Shown piece by piece: positions 44,952 through 54,251 of a stretch of DNA of 64,000 nt (position 1 is the first letter of the stretch; the number at the start of each line of letters is the position of its first letter). Source of the DNA: Mycolicibacter icosiumassiliensis (GTDB taxonomy: Bacteria; Actinomycetota; Actinomycetes; Mycobacteriales; Mycobacteriaceae). A model generated the notes under the pieces. It searched no databases and was not told the DNA's origin. It saw only the letters and a list, made by a program, of their open reading frames with translations. A program made the position numbers and the translations under genes. The stretch lies in the NCBI RefSeq assembly GCF_900078685.2, contig NZ_LT546166.1:1690719-1754718 (forward strand), in the 5' to 3' direction.

Positions 44952-46007
44952 ATGGGTGAAGCAGGGAAAGGGCAGGTGAACATGACGGTCACAGGCCGGA
45001 CGAGCAAGGCGGGCGGGGGCACCCGTCGGCGTTCTGCGGCCAAGCCGGCTCCGGAACGCGATCTGTATCTTTCGATGTATCGCACCATGGCGCTGCATCG
45101 CGCTGTGGAGGACCGGATGGTCAGCATGTACCGGCAGGGCGAGTTGCTCGGCTCGCTGTATACCGGGCATTGGCACGAGGCGATCGCGGTCGGAACGGCG
45201 GCGGCGTTGCGGCCCAGCGATTTTCTTGCCCCGCTGCACCGTGATCTCGGTGCCCACCTGTGGCGGGGGGTCCAGCCGCGCGAAGTGATGGCGAGCTTTA
45301 TGGGCAAGGCCACCTCGCCGACCGGCGGTCGCGACGGCACACTGCATTACGGGCGGCTGGACCTGAACATCTACAACCCGCCGAGCCATATTCCCGACAA
45401 CTATCCGGTCGCCACCGGTGCCGCGTTCGCTTTCAAATACCGCGGCAGCGACGGGGTGGCACTCGCGTACTGCGGCGACGGCTCGACGGGACGCGGCGAC
45501 TTCCACGAGGCACTCAACATCGCCGCGGTTCTGCGGCTGCCCTGCGTCTTCGTCGTGGAGAACAACCAGTTCTCCTACTCGACGCCGCTGCGGCTGACCT
45601 CGAACTCCGAGGACTTGGCAACCAAAGCCATTGCTTACGGTATGCCGGGGGAGCGAATCGACGGAATCGATGTGGTCGCCGTATACGAGGCGACGTCGCG
45701 GGCGGTCGCACGGGCCAGATCCGGGCAGGGCCCGTCCCTCATCGAAGCCGTCACCATGCGCATGCACGGTCATGCCGAGCACGACCCGGCCGATTACGTG
45801 CCCAGGGAGCTGCTGGCCGAGTGGGCGAAACGGGACCCGGTGGAGGAATTCGGCGGCCGGTTGCGGGAACTGGGCTTCGCCGACACCGACGACATCGCCA
45901 AGATCGCCGAGGAAGTGCGACAGATCGCGATCGACGCCCGCAAGCAGTCGATGGCCGACCCGATGCCCGAGCCGATCGATTTGGAGGGGCGCGTCTATGC
46001 CGACTGA
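44952..46007 (+). CDS. acoA: E1 alpha subunit of an acetoin/2-oxoacid dehydrogenase complex
   Basis: A 351-aa TPP-dependent E1 alpha: LYLSMYRTMALHRAVEDRM, GHWHEAIAVGTAAAL, then the TPP-binding GDGSTGRGDFHEALNIAAV and VVENNQFSYSTP and EAVTMRMHGHAEHDP. The GHWHEA and SPTGGRDG segments resemble both acetoin dehydrogenase and pyruvate dehydrogenase E1 alpha. First of four genes (E1 alpha, E1 beta, E3, E2) that make a full complex. It is probably co-transcribed with dmpD (12 bp gap). Substrate not fixed by sequence. Confidence 0.85.
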   Translation: MGEAGKGQVNMTVTGRTSKAGGGTRRRSAAKPAPERDLYLSMYRTMALHRAVEDRMVSMYRQGELLGSLYTGHWHEAIAVGTAAALRPSDFLAPLHRDLGAHLWRGVQPREVMASFMGKATSPTGGRDGTLHYGRLDLNIYNPPSHIPDNYPVATGAAFAFKYRGSDGVALAYCGDGSTGRGDFHEALNIAAVLRLPCVFVVENNQFSYSTPLRLTSNSEDLATKAIAYGMPGERIDGIDVVAVYEATSRAVARARSGQGPSLIEAVTMRMHGHAEHDPADYVPRELLAEWAKRDPVEEFGGRLRELGFADTDDIAKIAEEVRQIAIDARKQSMADPMPEPIDLEGRVYAD

Positions 46008-46989
46008 GACCGCTACCAGCACTGGTGAAGTCAGCTATCTCGACGCGGTCAGCCACGCGCTGGCCGCCGAGATGGAAGCCGACGACAACGTATTCCTCAT
46101 CGGCGAGGACGTCGGACAATTCGGCGGCGCCTTCAAAGTCACCAAGGGCTTCCTGGAGCGCTTCGGTGAGCGCCGCGTCGTCGACACCCCGATCGCGGAG
46201 TCCGGGTTCACCGGGCTGGCGGCGGGCGCAGCACTGATGGGCCTTCGTCCGGTCGTGGAGTTCCAGTTCGCTGACTTCATCTCCTGCGCTTTCGACCAGA
46301 TCATCAATGTCGTGGCGCGACACCACTTCCGCACCGGCGACCCGATGCCGATCACATTCCGGTGTCCATTCGGAGCTCGGCTGCGCGCGGGGCCGACGCA
46401 TTCCCAGAGTGTGGAGTCCTACTTCGCGCACGTCCCGGGATTGAAGATCGTGGCGCCGGCGACCGTGTCCGATGCGGCGGGCCTGCTGATCAGCGCGATC
46501 CGGGACAACAATCCGGTGCTGTACTTGGAAAGCAAGTACCTCTATCGGCGCGTCAAGGCGCCGCTGTCGCTGGATCCGGTGCCGATCGGCGCGGCGCGGG
46601 TGGTTCGGGAGGGCACCGACGTCACCCTGGTGACCTATTCGGTCGGCGTTCATCAGGGGCTGGAGGCCGCCGCCGAGCTGGAGAAGGAGGGGATCTCCGT
46701 CGAGGTGGTCGACCTGCGCAGTCTGGTGCCGCTCGATGTGGAGACGATCGCCGCTTCGGTGCGCAAGACCGCGCGGGCTGTCGTGCTGCACGAGGCCGCG
46801 CGCCGGCTGGGGTACGGCGCGGAGATCGGATCCGTCATCACCGAGGAGTGCTTCTGGTCGCTGGACCACCCGGTCGTGCGGATCGCGGCGAAGAACACCC
46901 CGACCCCGACCAGCCCACCGCTGGAGGATGCCGTGGTGCCACAGACGACGGAGGTCATCGAAACGCTGCGGAAGGTGGCGAAAACATGA
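45997..46989 (+). CDS. acoB: E1 beta subunit of the acetoin/2-oxoacid dehydrogenase complex
   Basis: A 330-aa transketolase-like subunit: SYLDAVSHALAAEMEADDNV, GEDVGQFGGAFKVTKGF, DTPIAESGFTGLAAGAA, and the C-terminal part DVTLVTYSVGVHQGLEAAAE with ISVEVVDLRSLVPLDVETI. The ATG at 45997 overlaps E1 alpha by 11 bp, which fits coupled, equimolar expression. ATGA overlap with the E3 gene. Confidence 0.87.
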   Translation: MPTETATSTGEVSYLDAVSHALAAEMEADDNVFLIGEDVGQFGGAFKVTKGFLERFGERRVVDTPIAESGFTGLAAGAALMGLRPVVEFQFADFISCAFDQIINVVARHHFRTGDPMPITFRCPFGARLRAGPTHSQSVESYFAHVPGLKIVAPATVSDAAGLLISAIRDNNPVLYLESKYLYRRVKAPLSLDPVPIGAARVVREGTDVTLVTYSVGVHQGLEAAAELEKEGISVEVVDLRSLVPLDVETIAASVRKTARAVVLHEAARRLGYGAEIGSVITEECFWSLDHPVVRIAAKNTPTPTSPPLEDAVVPQTTEVIETLRKVAKT

Positions 46990-48344
46990 GCAGCGAGCAA
47001 GATTACGACGTCGTGGTGATCGGCGGCGGCCCAGGCGGTTACGCCGCGGCACTCTACGGCGCCTCAGCGGGCCTGACCGTCGCGCTCGTCGAGGACGGCG
47101 CCGTCGGCGGAACCTGCCTGAATCGGGGCTGCATACCGGCGAAGGCACTACTGCAGACCGCCGAGGTGTACCGGACCGCCGATCATGCCGCGGATTTCGG
47201 AGTCATCGCCGACGGCGCGAGCACCTTCACGGTGGACTGGGCGAAGGTCTCCCAACGAACCAACGGCATCGTGGATCGGCTCGTCGGTGGACTCCCGGGC
47301 CTCACCGAGACCGGCGCGGTCTCCGTCAACGGTACGGTGCTGCGCGGCGGCGCGGTGGTCATCGCAACCGGCTCGGTGCCGCGGACCCTTCCCGGGTTCG
47401 AGTTCGAGGGCGAGCTGATCGTCAGCTCCGATCACAGCACTCGCAGCGCAAGTCTGCCGGAGCGGGTCGCGGTCGTCGGCGGCGGTGTGATCGGCTCGGA
47501 ATTCGCCTCGGTGTTCACCGACGTGGGGGTGCACACCACCCTGCTGGAGGCGATGCCCGGCGGCGTCCTGCCGGTCGGCCCCGATCCCGAGCTCGCCGAT
47601 GTCCTGCGTAGGGCGCTTGTCAAGCGCGGCACCACGATCCACGCCGGAGCCAAGGTCAATCCTCCGGAAATGTCGGACGGCGGAATAGTTCTCGGATTCG
47701 AGGCGAACGGTGCCTCGGAGAAGATCGAAGTTGACCAGGTTCTGGTGGCGACCGGGCGGCGTCCCGTCAGTGCGGACATGGGATTGACCGAAGCCGGAAT
47801 CCAGGTGTCGGACAAGGGGTTCATCGAGGTCGACAAGACGACGATGGCCACCACCCGGCCCGGTGTCTACGCCGTCGGCGACGTCGTCGACACCCCCGGC
47901 TTGGCGCACGTCGCGTACGCCGAAGCCATCGTCGCGATCAAGGCCATCCTGGGAGAGCAGCCGGATCCGGTCGACTACGCACGGGTCCCGTGGATCGTCT
48001 ACACCCATCCCGAAATCGCGTGGGCCGGTTACACCGAGGACGCGGCCAAGGCGGCCGGCTACGACATCGTGGTGCACAAGCACAAGTTCGCCGGCAACGG
48101 CCGGGCCATGATCATCGGCGACACCGACGGGATGGTGAAGGTCGTCGCCCAACGTGACGGGCCCATCCTGGGTGTGCACATCGTCGGACCGTGGGCGAGC
48201 GAACTGATCGCCGAGGGCTACCTGGCGGTCAACTGGCAGGCCCTGCCCGAAGAGGTGGGCGCATTCATCCATCCGCACCCCAGCCTGTCGGAAGCGGTAG
48301 GCGAAACAATGCTCGCCCTCACCGGGCGAGCACTGCACGGCTGA
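46986..48344 (+). CDS. lpd: Dihydrolipoyl dehydrogenase (E3)
   Basis: A 452-aa flavoprotein disulfide reductase: FAD motif VVVIGGGPGGYAAAL, redox disulfide GGTCLNRGCIP (C44, C49), NAD motif VAVVGGGVIGSEFASVF and the C-terminal His-Glu pair in HPHPSLSEAVGE. It reoxidises the lipoyl arm of the E2 with NAD. This is a dedicated E3 gene, embedded between E1 beta and E2. Confidence 0.93.
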   Translation: MSSEQDYDVVVIGGGPGGYAAALYGASAGLTVALVEDGAVGGTCLNRGCIPAKALLQTAEVYRTADHAADFGVIADGASTFTVDWAKVSQRTNGIVDRLVGGLPGLTETGAVSVNGTVLRGGAVVIATGSVPRTLPGFEFEGELIVSSDHSTRSASLPERVAVVGGGVIGSEFASVFTDVGVHTTLLEAMPGGVLPVGPDPELADVLRRALVKRGTTIHAGAKVNPPEMSDGGIVLGFEANGASEKIEVDQVLVATGRRPVSADMGLTEAGIQVSDKGFIEVDKTTMATTRPGVYAVGDVVDTPGLAHVAYAEAIVAIKAILGEQPDPVDYARVPWIVYTHPEIAWAGYTEDAAKAAGYDIVVHKHKFAGNGRAMIIGDTDGMVKVVAQRDGPILGVHIVGPWASELIAEGYLAVNWQALPEEVGAFIHPHPSLSEAVGETMLALTGRALHG

Positions 48345-48356
48345 AACGGAGCGATC

Positions 48357-49640
48357 ATGGCAGACGACGTGCACGAGGTGACCATGCCGAAGCTCGGTGA
48401 GAGCATCACCGAAGGAACCCTGTCCCGGTGGCTGAAATCGGTCGGCGATCAGATCGCGTTCGATGATCCGCTGTTCGAGGTCGCGACCGACAAGGTCGAT
48501 TCCGAAGTACCGAGTGCCTTCGACGGTTTCCTTATGGAAGTGCTCGTCGCAGAGGGGCAGACCGTGCCGGTAGGCACGGTGCTCGCGCGGATCGGGCCAT
48601 TGGCCGGGTCCGCGACGGGCGCTGCACCAGTGCCGGCCGCAGAACCTGCTCCCGCGCCGAGCGAGGTCATCGACGCACCGGTGGTCACGGGCCGGGGCAA
48701 CGGCAACGGGCGGTTGCTGTCCCCGGTCGTGCGCCGCCTGGTCGCCGAGCACAACCTCGACCTGGCCGCGGTCACCGGGTCAGGCGCAGGCGGTCGGATC
48801 ACACGCGAAGACGTCCTGGCTGCGATCGCCGCCACCCCTGCTCCGGTGGCGCCGGCTGCGCCCGCCGCGTTGGCGCCACCGGCTTCACCCGTCAGCCCGC
48901 CAACCGCAGCAGCCCCGGCGCCGCAGGCCGGCGACCGTGAGGAGGTCGTACCACTCTCACGGATCAGGCTGATCACCGCACAGCGCATGCTGGAGTCACG
49001 GCAGACGTCACCGCACGTGTGGACCTCCGTCGAGGTCGACCTGCAGCGCATTGAAGATCTCCGACGGCGGTACAAGGAACAGTTCCGCAAGGAAGAGGGG
49101 GTGTCGCTGACCTACCTGGCGTTTATCGCCCGCGCCGCATGTGACGCCTTACGTGCCCATCCCGCCGTCAACGCCTCGATCGATACGGCGAGCAAGACCA
49201 TGACGTTGCACCGCTACGTCAACCTCGCGATCGCGGTGGACCTCAACGAGCAAGGCCTGATGGCACCGGTGATCAAGGGCGCGGACGCACTGAACCTGCG
49301 CGGGCTCGCCAGGGCGATCAAAGCCATGGGTGATGCGGCAAAAGCACAGACCCTCACCGCCGACGACCTGTCCGGCTCGACCTTCACGCTCACCAATCCC
49401 GGGCCCCTCGGCAGCTTCGCGTCTGCACCGATCATCAATCAGCCCAATGTGGCCATCATGTCCACCGAAGGGGTGTCCCGGCGACCGACTGTCGTCGGCG
49501 ACGGGATCGCCATCCACCACATGTGCATCCTGGGATTCTCCTACGACCACCGCGCTTTCGACGGGGTCACCGCTGCGCGGTTCCTGATGGATATCCGCGA
49601 CACCCTGCAGGACCGTGATTGGGAGGCGGAACTGCAATGA
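48357..49640 (+). CDS. acoC: Dihydrolipoyl acyltransferase (E2) of the complex
   Basis: A 427-aa E2. One lipoyl domain at the N-terminus with K46 as lipoylation site (EVATDKVDSEVPS), a Pro/Ala linker, an E3-binding domain (LLSPVVRRLVAEHNLDLAAVTGSGAGGRITREDVL), a second Ala/Pro-rich linker, and the catalytic domain ending YDHRAFDGVTAARFL (H398 and D402). It transfers the acyl group from lipoyl to CoA. The organisation (one lipoyl domain) is that of acetoin- and branched-chain-type E2. Coupled to the next gene by ATGA. Confidence 0.9.
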   Translation: MADDVHEVTMPKLGESITEGTLSRWLKSVGDQIAFDDPLFEVATDKVDSEVPSAFDGFLMEVLVAEGQTVPVGTVLARIGPLAGSATGAAPVPAAEPAPAPSEVIDAPVVTGRGNGNGRLLSPVVRRLVAEHNLDLAAVTGSGAGGRITREDVLAAIAATPAPVAPAAPAALAPPASPVSPPTAAAPAPQAGDREEVVPLSRIRLITAQRMLESRQTSPHVWTSVEVDLQRIEDLRRRYKEQFRKEEGVSLTYLAFIARAACDALRAHPAVNASIDTASKTMTLHRYVNLAIAVDLNEQGLMAPVIKGADALNLRGLARAIKAMGDAAKAQTLTADDLSGSTFTLTNPGPLGSFASAPIINQPNVAIMSTEGVSRRPTVVGDGIAIHHMCILGFSYDHRAFDGVTAARFLMDIRDTLQDRDWEAELQ

Positions 49641-51334
49641 GCACGGCAGACGGGATCGATACCGCCAGGACGCGCGCGTTCGAGGTCGGACTCGTCATCG
49701 ACCCGGACCCGGCGTTGTTCGGGCGCGCACTCGCCGCAGCCGCCCTCGGTGTGGCGCGCAACCCGGTCGAGGGGACCGAGGCGACCGTCCGCGCCGGAAT
49801 CCAACTCCTGCGAGCGGGACTGGCCGCGGTGAATCGTGCACTGGGCGTATCGACGCCGGGACCGATGCCGGTCGACCCGAAGGACCGGCGGTTCGCCGAT
49901 CCGGCTTGGGAGGACAACGCCGCCTACTACACCATCAGACAGCTTCACCTCATACTGCGGCAGTACGCCTTCGCGCTGGCCGGCGCGGCAAAGCTCGACC
50001 CGGTGGTGGCGGGCAAGGCCGACATGGCGCTCGGCTTCCTCGCGGACGCTGCGGCGCCGACGAACTTTCTCCCCACCAACCCGGCGGCGCTCAAGCGCAT
50101 GTTCGAGTCCGGTGGCCGCAGTATTGTTTCCGGCCTCCGCAACTTCGCCGACGACGTGCTGCACAACCGTGGCCGCCCGCGACAGGTGGACCGGACCTCG
50201 TTCGAGGTCGGTCGCAACATGGCCGCGACCCCCAGCAAAGTCGTCTATCGCAACGATCTCATCGAGCTTCTGCAGTATCTGCCGCAAACCGATGAGGTGC
50301 ATCAGATCCCGATCCTGTGCAGCCCGCCGTGGATCAACAAGTACTACATCATGGATCTGGCACCGGACCGTAGCTTCATCGAGTGGGCAGTCCGGCACGG
50401 GCATAGTGTGTTTGCGATCAGCTATCGCAACCCCGATAAGGAGATGGCGAACTCCGGTCTGGATGACTACCTGATCGGCGGGCTGCGCACGGCACTGGAT
50501 GTGGTGTGCGAGATCACCGGTTCCGACACCGCGCATGTCGTCGGGCTCTGCCTCGGCGGTGCCATGACCATGATGACGGCGGCACACTTGGCGAAGGCCG
50601 GGGACAGCCGGATCGGAACCATCACGTTGCTGAACACGATGGTCGATTTCGCCGAGCCGGGTATCCTGGGCAACTTCACCGACGATGCTGCGGTTGCCAA
50701 GTTGGAGAAGAAGATGGCCCGCAGGGGTTATCTCGAGGGTTGGGAAATGGCAGCTACTTTCGACATGTTGCGTGCCAATGACCTGATCTTCAAGTACACG
50801 GTGTCCAATTGGTTGATGGGGGAGTCACCTCCTGCGTTCGACCTGCTCGCGTGGAATGCCGACTGCACTCGCATGCCGGCTGCCATGCATTCGTTCTACC
50901 TGCGCTCGTGCTACGTCGAGAACCGGTTGGTTTCCGGTGACCTGAAACTGGCGGGTCATCGTCTCGAGCTCGCCGATGTCAAGCAACCGATGTATATCGT
51001 CGCCGCGATCACCGATCACATCGTGCCCTGGCGGTCGTCGTATGCCACCACCCAATACGTCTCCGGCCGGGTGCGCTTCGTGCTTTCCAACGGCGGGCAC
51101 ATCGCGGGCGTTGTCAACCCGCCCAGTTCCAAGGCGTGGTACCTGACCGCTGAGGACGCCGCTGCCACACCGGACGCGTGGTATGCGAATACCAGCACGA
51201 CTGCCGGCTCGTGGTGGGAGGATTGGGCGGTGTGGGCCGGTGAGCACGGCGGTCCGATGATCGATCCACCCCGATTGGGCTCGGAGGTGTACGAAGTACT
51301 CGGAGACGGGCCCGGCGATTATGTGTACACCTGA
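49637..51334 (+). CDS. PHA synthase-like protein (class I type)
   Basis: A 565-aa alpha/beta hydrolase-fold enzyme with the PHA-synthase lipase-like box VVGLCLGGAM, in which Cys305 replaces Ser. Catalytic Asp is in AAITDHIVPW (D460) and His in LSNGGHIAGVVNPP (H488). Other family stretches are NFADDVLHNRG, VCEITGSDTAHVV and WNADCTRMPAAMHSFYLR. It is about the length of class I PhaC. PHA synthases polymerise hydroxyacyl-CoAs into polyesters. No thiolase or reductase gene (phaA, phaB) is near, so whether it makes polymer is open. Overlaps the E2 gene. Confidence 0.85.
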   Translation: MSTADGIDTARTRAFEVGLVIDPDPALFGRALAAAALGVARNPVEGTEATVRAGIQLLRAGLAAVNRALGVSTPGPMPVDPKDRRFADPAWEDNAAYYTIRQLHLILRQYAFALAGAAKLDPVVAGKADMALGFLADAAAPTNFLPTNPAALKRMFESGGRSIVSGLRNFADDVLHNRGRPRQVDRTSFEVGRNMAATPSKVVYRNDLIELLQYLPQTDEVHQIPILCSPPWINKYYIMDLAPDRSFIEWAVRHGHSVFAISYRNPDKEMANSGLDDYLIGGLRTALDVVCEITGSDTAHVVGLCLGGAMTMMTAAHLAKAGDSRIGTITLLNTMVDFAEPGILGNFTDDAAVAKLEKKMARRGYLEGWEMAATFDMLRANDLIFKYTVSNWLMGESPPAFDLLAWNADCTRMPAAMHSFYLRSCYVENRLVSGDLKLAGHRLELADVKQPMYIVAAITDHIVPWRSSYATTQYVSGRVRFVLSNGGHIAGVVNPPSSKAWYLTAEDAAATPDAWYANTSTTAGSWWEDWAVWAGEHGGPMIDPPRLGSEVYEVLGDGPGDYVYT

Positions 51335-51379
51335 GTGAGCTGGATTCGAGATGGTTCGACAACGGGTTGAGGCGCCGAC

Positions 51380-52450
51380 GTGACCGACTTCATCGCGTGG
51401 CTCGAAGACCTGGATCCCCCAACGGCGAATGTCGTCGCAGGTGCGAAGATGGGCCGGCTCAGCGAACTGTCGCGGCTCGGATTCCGGGTGCCACGCGGTT
51501 TCACGGTCACCGTTGACGCCTTTCGTCAGCACTACATCGGGTCTGGCGTGGATGCCGTCGTCGAACGGCATTTGTCGACGCTGACCGGCCCGGCTGATCG
51601 GGCTCGGCTCTCAGAGGTGGCCGATGCGATCAGGACTACGTTCGAAGAGACTCCGGTGGCCGAGACGCTCACGTCGGCCATTGCCGACGCGTACGCCGAA
51701 CTGAGTTACCGCTGCGGCGATATCAATCAACCGGTCGCGGTCCGCAGTTCGGCGACGGGCGAGGACGCCGCCGAGGCCAGCTGCGCCGGCGTCTTCGACA
51801 CCTACCTCGGCATGACCGGTGAGGCCCGAGTGCTTGCGGCGATAAACCGTTGCTGGGCGAGCCTTTTCTCGGCGCGCGCGCTTCGCTACCGGCAGGAGCG
51901 GGGGATTCCGCACCACCCCGTGGCGATGGCCGTTGGTGTGCTCGAGCTCGTCCATGCCCGGGTCTCCGGTGTGGCATTCTCCATCCACCCGGTGACCGGC
52001 AATCGAGAACGAATGGTCATCGAAGGAACCTGGGGGTGGGGGGAGGCCGTCGTGCAGGGCGTCGTGAGTCCCGATCACATCGAGATCTGCAAGGAAGACC
52101 GTCGAGTGCTGTCCCACGACGTCGCGGACAAGAGCCTGATGTCAACCTTCGACTACGCGAGGGGCGAGATCGTCGAAGCCGAGATGCCCGAGCGCTTTCG
52201 CAACGCACCCATCCTCGACGAAGAACAGATCGGTGCCGTGGCGGACGCGGTCTGCGCGATAGAGCAACATTACGGCCATCCGGTGGACGTCGAGTGGGTG
52301 ATCGACCGGACCCGCCGCCCGGGTGATCCGGTGTCGATCGTTCAGGCCAGGCCGGTAACGGTATTCGGCGGAACCGAAGGTCCGCCATCCGCGACGCAAT
52401 GGAACCCGGGCGCCTACGCCGACAAATACGCGTTCGGTGAACCGCCATGA
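51380..52450 (+). CDS. PEP/pyruvate-binding (ATP-grasp) subunit of a split PEP-synthase-like phosphotransferase
   Basis: A 356-aa protein equivalent to the N-terminal ATP-binding domain of PEP synthase: GAKMGRLSELSRLGFRVPRGFTVT, then PVAVRSSATGEDAAEASCAG, VEWVIDRT and IVQARPVTV. It lacks the phosphohistidine and PEP-binding domains. The size is that of the small ATP-binding subunit of phenylphosphate synthase (Thauera) and of CreI-like proteins acting on cresol. The matching phosphohistidine subunit is the gene at 59040-60764 on the other strand. Role proposed: ATP-dependent phosphorylation of a phenol-type substrate with the partner; inference. The start is GTG 51380. Confidence 0.8.
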   Translation: MTDFIAWLEDLDPPTANVVAGAKMGRLSELSRLGFRVPRGFTVTVDAFRQHYIGSGVDAVVERHLSTLTGPADRARLSEVADAIRTTFEETPVAETLTSAIADAYAELSYRCGDINQPVAVRSSATGEDAAEASCAGVFDTYLGMTGEARVLAAINRCWASLFSARALRYRQERGIPHHPVAMAVGVLELVHARVSGVAFSIHPVTGNRERMVIEGTWGWGEAVVQGVVSPDHIEICKEDRRVLSHDVADKSLMSTFDYARGEIVEAEMPERFRNAPILDEEQIGAVADAVCAIEQHYGHPVDVEWVIDRTRRPGDPVSIVQARPVTVFGGTEGPPSATQWNPGAYADKYAFGEPP

Positions 52451-52463
52451 AAGGTTAGGCCAG

Positions 52464-52880
52464 ATGGCTGATTTGATCGAAGCGCGGACCATCGGCTTCG
52501 CCGCCGCGGGCCGAATTCTGGATGCCGGCGTCAAGGAGGCGGGGGCATTGCAGGTGCCCGTCGCCATCGCCGTCGTCGATCGTGCCGGAAATCTCGTCGT
52601 ATACGGGCGCATGGACGGCGCTCCGCTGTTGTCCGGCCAGATCGCTCAGGACAAGGCCTACACTGTCGCGGCTTTCGGACTGCCGACCCATGAGTGGTTC
52701 GAGTTGATCAAGGACGACCCGGCACTGCTGCACGGCATCGTCAAGACGGAACGGCTGATCGTATTCGGTGGCGGTGTCCCGATTCTGGCCGATGCGGAAC
52801 TCGTCGGAGCCGTCGGTGTGTCGGGCGGGAGCGCCGCTCAAGACCGACAGATCGCCGAGGCAGCCGCGGGAGTCATCTGA
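52464..52880 (+). CDS. GlcG/HbpS-family protein
   Basis: A 138-aa protein of the GlcG/HbpS fold: PVAIAVVDRAGNLVVYGRMDGA, KAYTVAAFGLPTHEWFELI and GAVGVSGGSAAQDRQIAEAA. Family members are small oligomeric proteins; some bind haem or are found in operons for aldehyde, diol or aromatic breakdown, often of unknown function. ATG at 52464 with AAAGGTTAGG before it. Last gene of the long + strand operon. Confidence 0.87.
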   Translation: MADLIEARTIGFAAAGRILDAGVKEAGALQVPVAIAVVDRAGNLVVYGRMDGAPLLSGQIAQDKAYTVAAFGLPTHEWFELIKDDPALLHGIVKTERLIVFGGGVPILADAELVGAVGVSGGSAAQDRQIAEAAAGVI

Positions 52881-52918
52881 ATTCCGGTGTTGCTGCAGGC
52901 GTGGCCCGGCGCCGTCGG

Positions 52919-54106
52919 TCACGACCGACGCGCGATATCCTCGAACACCACCGCCCAGTGCTCCTGGAGCGCGTGACGACCCATGAACAAGCCCAAATGG
53001 CCGGCAGAGACCAACCGACGGGTGATGTTCTCGGCGTTGGTCGACACGTGGTCTTCCAGTGCCCAGACCTGTTCGGCCGGCGTGATGTGATCGCGGTCGC
53101 CGGCGATCAGATAGACCGGGCAGTCGATACGGCCGAGATCGACCTTTTCTCCTGCTACCCGCAGTGTTCCGTTTGCCAGCTCGTTGCGGACGAACAGATG
53201 CTCGACGATCCACAGGTAGAACGCGCCGCTGATGTCCTGTGTGTGCTCGAACCAGTCGGCGAACTTCGCGTAGTGCGTCAGGGCTGCATCGTCATGGGCA
53301 TTGCCGAGCAGCTGGGCCAGTCGCTCGAACTGACCGGCCGGCTCCATGGACTTGAACCCGGCCAATTGGTACTGGCCGGGCCAGATTCCACCGTGCAAAG
53401 CGACCAACATCCGGTGGGCGGGCAGGCCGAGGTCTGCGTTGAACAGTGCCAGCCACTGTTGCAGTTGCGGCTCGCCGCGTTTCGTGTCGATCGGTGCACC
53501 GGCAACGGTCAGTGTGTGAACCTTCTCGGGATGCGTCGCCGCATAGATGGCGCCGAGCCACCCTCCCTGGCAGTCGCCCACCAGGTTTACCCGACCACCG
53601 AGTAGGTCCACGGCTTCGGAGATGACCGCCAGGTAGTCCTCGATCGTGGAATCTCGCGTTTCATGTTTTGCGCCAACCCAATCCAAGGCGGCCACCCTTC
53701 CAATGCCGGCCGACTGGATGGTCTCGATCTGGCTCTGCCCCGGCGCGAAGTCGACGACGCATGAGTCATGGCCGGCCTGCGGGGGCAACACCAGCACCGG
53801 GATGCCTCCCGACTCCGGGTGCCGGCTGAAATCCCGCAGCCGCGCGATCGGCCACACCCTCGCGATACTGTGCGCAGTCGTCCACACCGGTGCCTTCCGC
53901 TCGAACGCAGACCGCGCCCAGCGATCGAGCACATCGAATGGATCGGCCGGGTTGGAGCTCTGGCGGACCGCGGAAATCATGAACCGGGCGGTGCCGGCCG
54001 CAGCGGCGGTGGAGACCTGCGCAGGCACCTTCGCGTAATTGGTGACGATACCGTCTTCTGAAAGTAGGCCTTTCAGTGTTCGATGCAGTGCCATGCGTGG
54101 TGTCAT
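52919..54106 (-). CDS. PHA synthase/depolymerase-like alpha/beta hydrolase with Cys nucleophile
   Basis: A 395-aa hydrolase-fold protein. The elbow is NLVGDCQGGWLGAIYAATHP with Cys179 at the nucleophile position, as in PHA synthases, not Ser. The Asp and His are in LIAGDRDHITPAEQ and SAGHLGLFMGRHALQEHW. The HLGLFMGR end is typical of a PHA-synthase-like subgroup of alpha/beta hydrolases. It is convergent with the GlcG gene and divergent from the aldo/keto reductase. Polymer or CoA-ester chemistry is likely; the exact reaction is unknown. Confidence 0.75.
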   Translation of the reverse strand: MTPRMALHRTLKGLLSEDGIVTNYAKVPAQVSTAAAAGTARFMISAVRQSSNPADPFDVLDRWARSAFERKAPVWTTAHSIARVWPIARLRDFSRHPESGGIPVLVLPPQAGHDSCVVDFAPGQSQIETIQSAGIGRVAALDWVGAKHETRDSTIEDYLAVISEAVDLLGGRVNLVGDCQGGWLGAIYAATHPEKVHTLTVAGAPIDTKRGEPQLQQWLALFNADLGLPAHRMLVALHGGIWPGQYQLAGFKSMEPAGQFERLAQLLGNAHDDAALTHYAKFADWFEHTQDISGAFYLWIVEHLFVRNELANGTLRVAGEKVDLGRIDCPVYLIAGDRDHITPAEQVWALEDHVSTNAENITRRLVSAGHLGLFMGRHALQEHWAVVFEDIARRS

Positions 54107-54251
54107 CGGCAGACCCTATCCTGGTGAATTCGTTCTCCGGCCGTATCGTTCCGCGGTCCAGAACCGCGAGGGTATACGGCTGCAACACTCTTGTCCCGCA
54201 GTAATTCTCGACGTAGCTTCGGTACGTGATCGACTTCAGGGGAGAGCAGGC

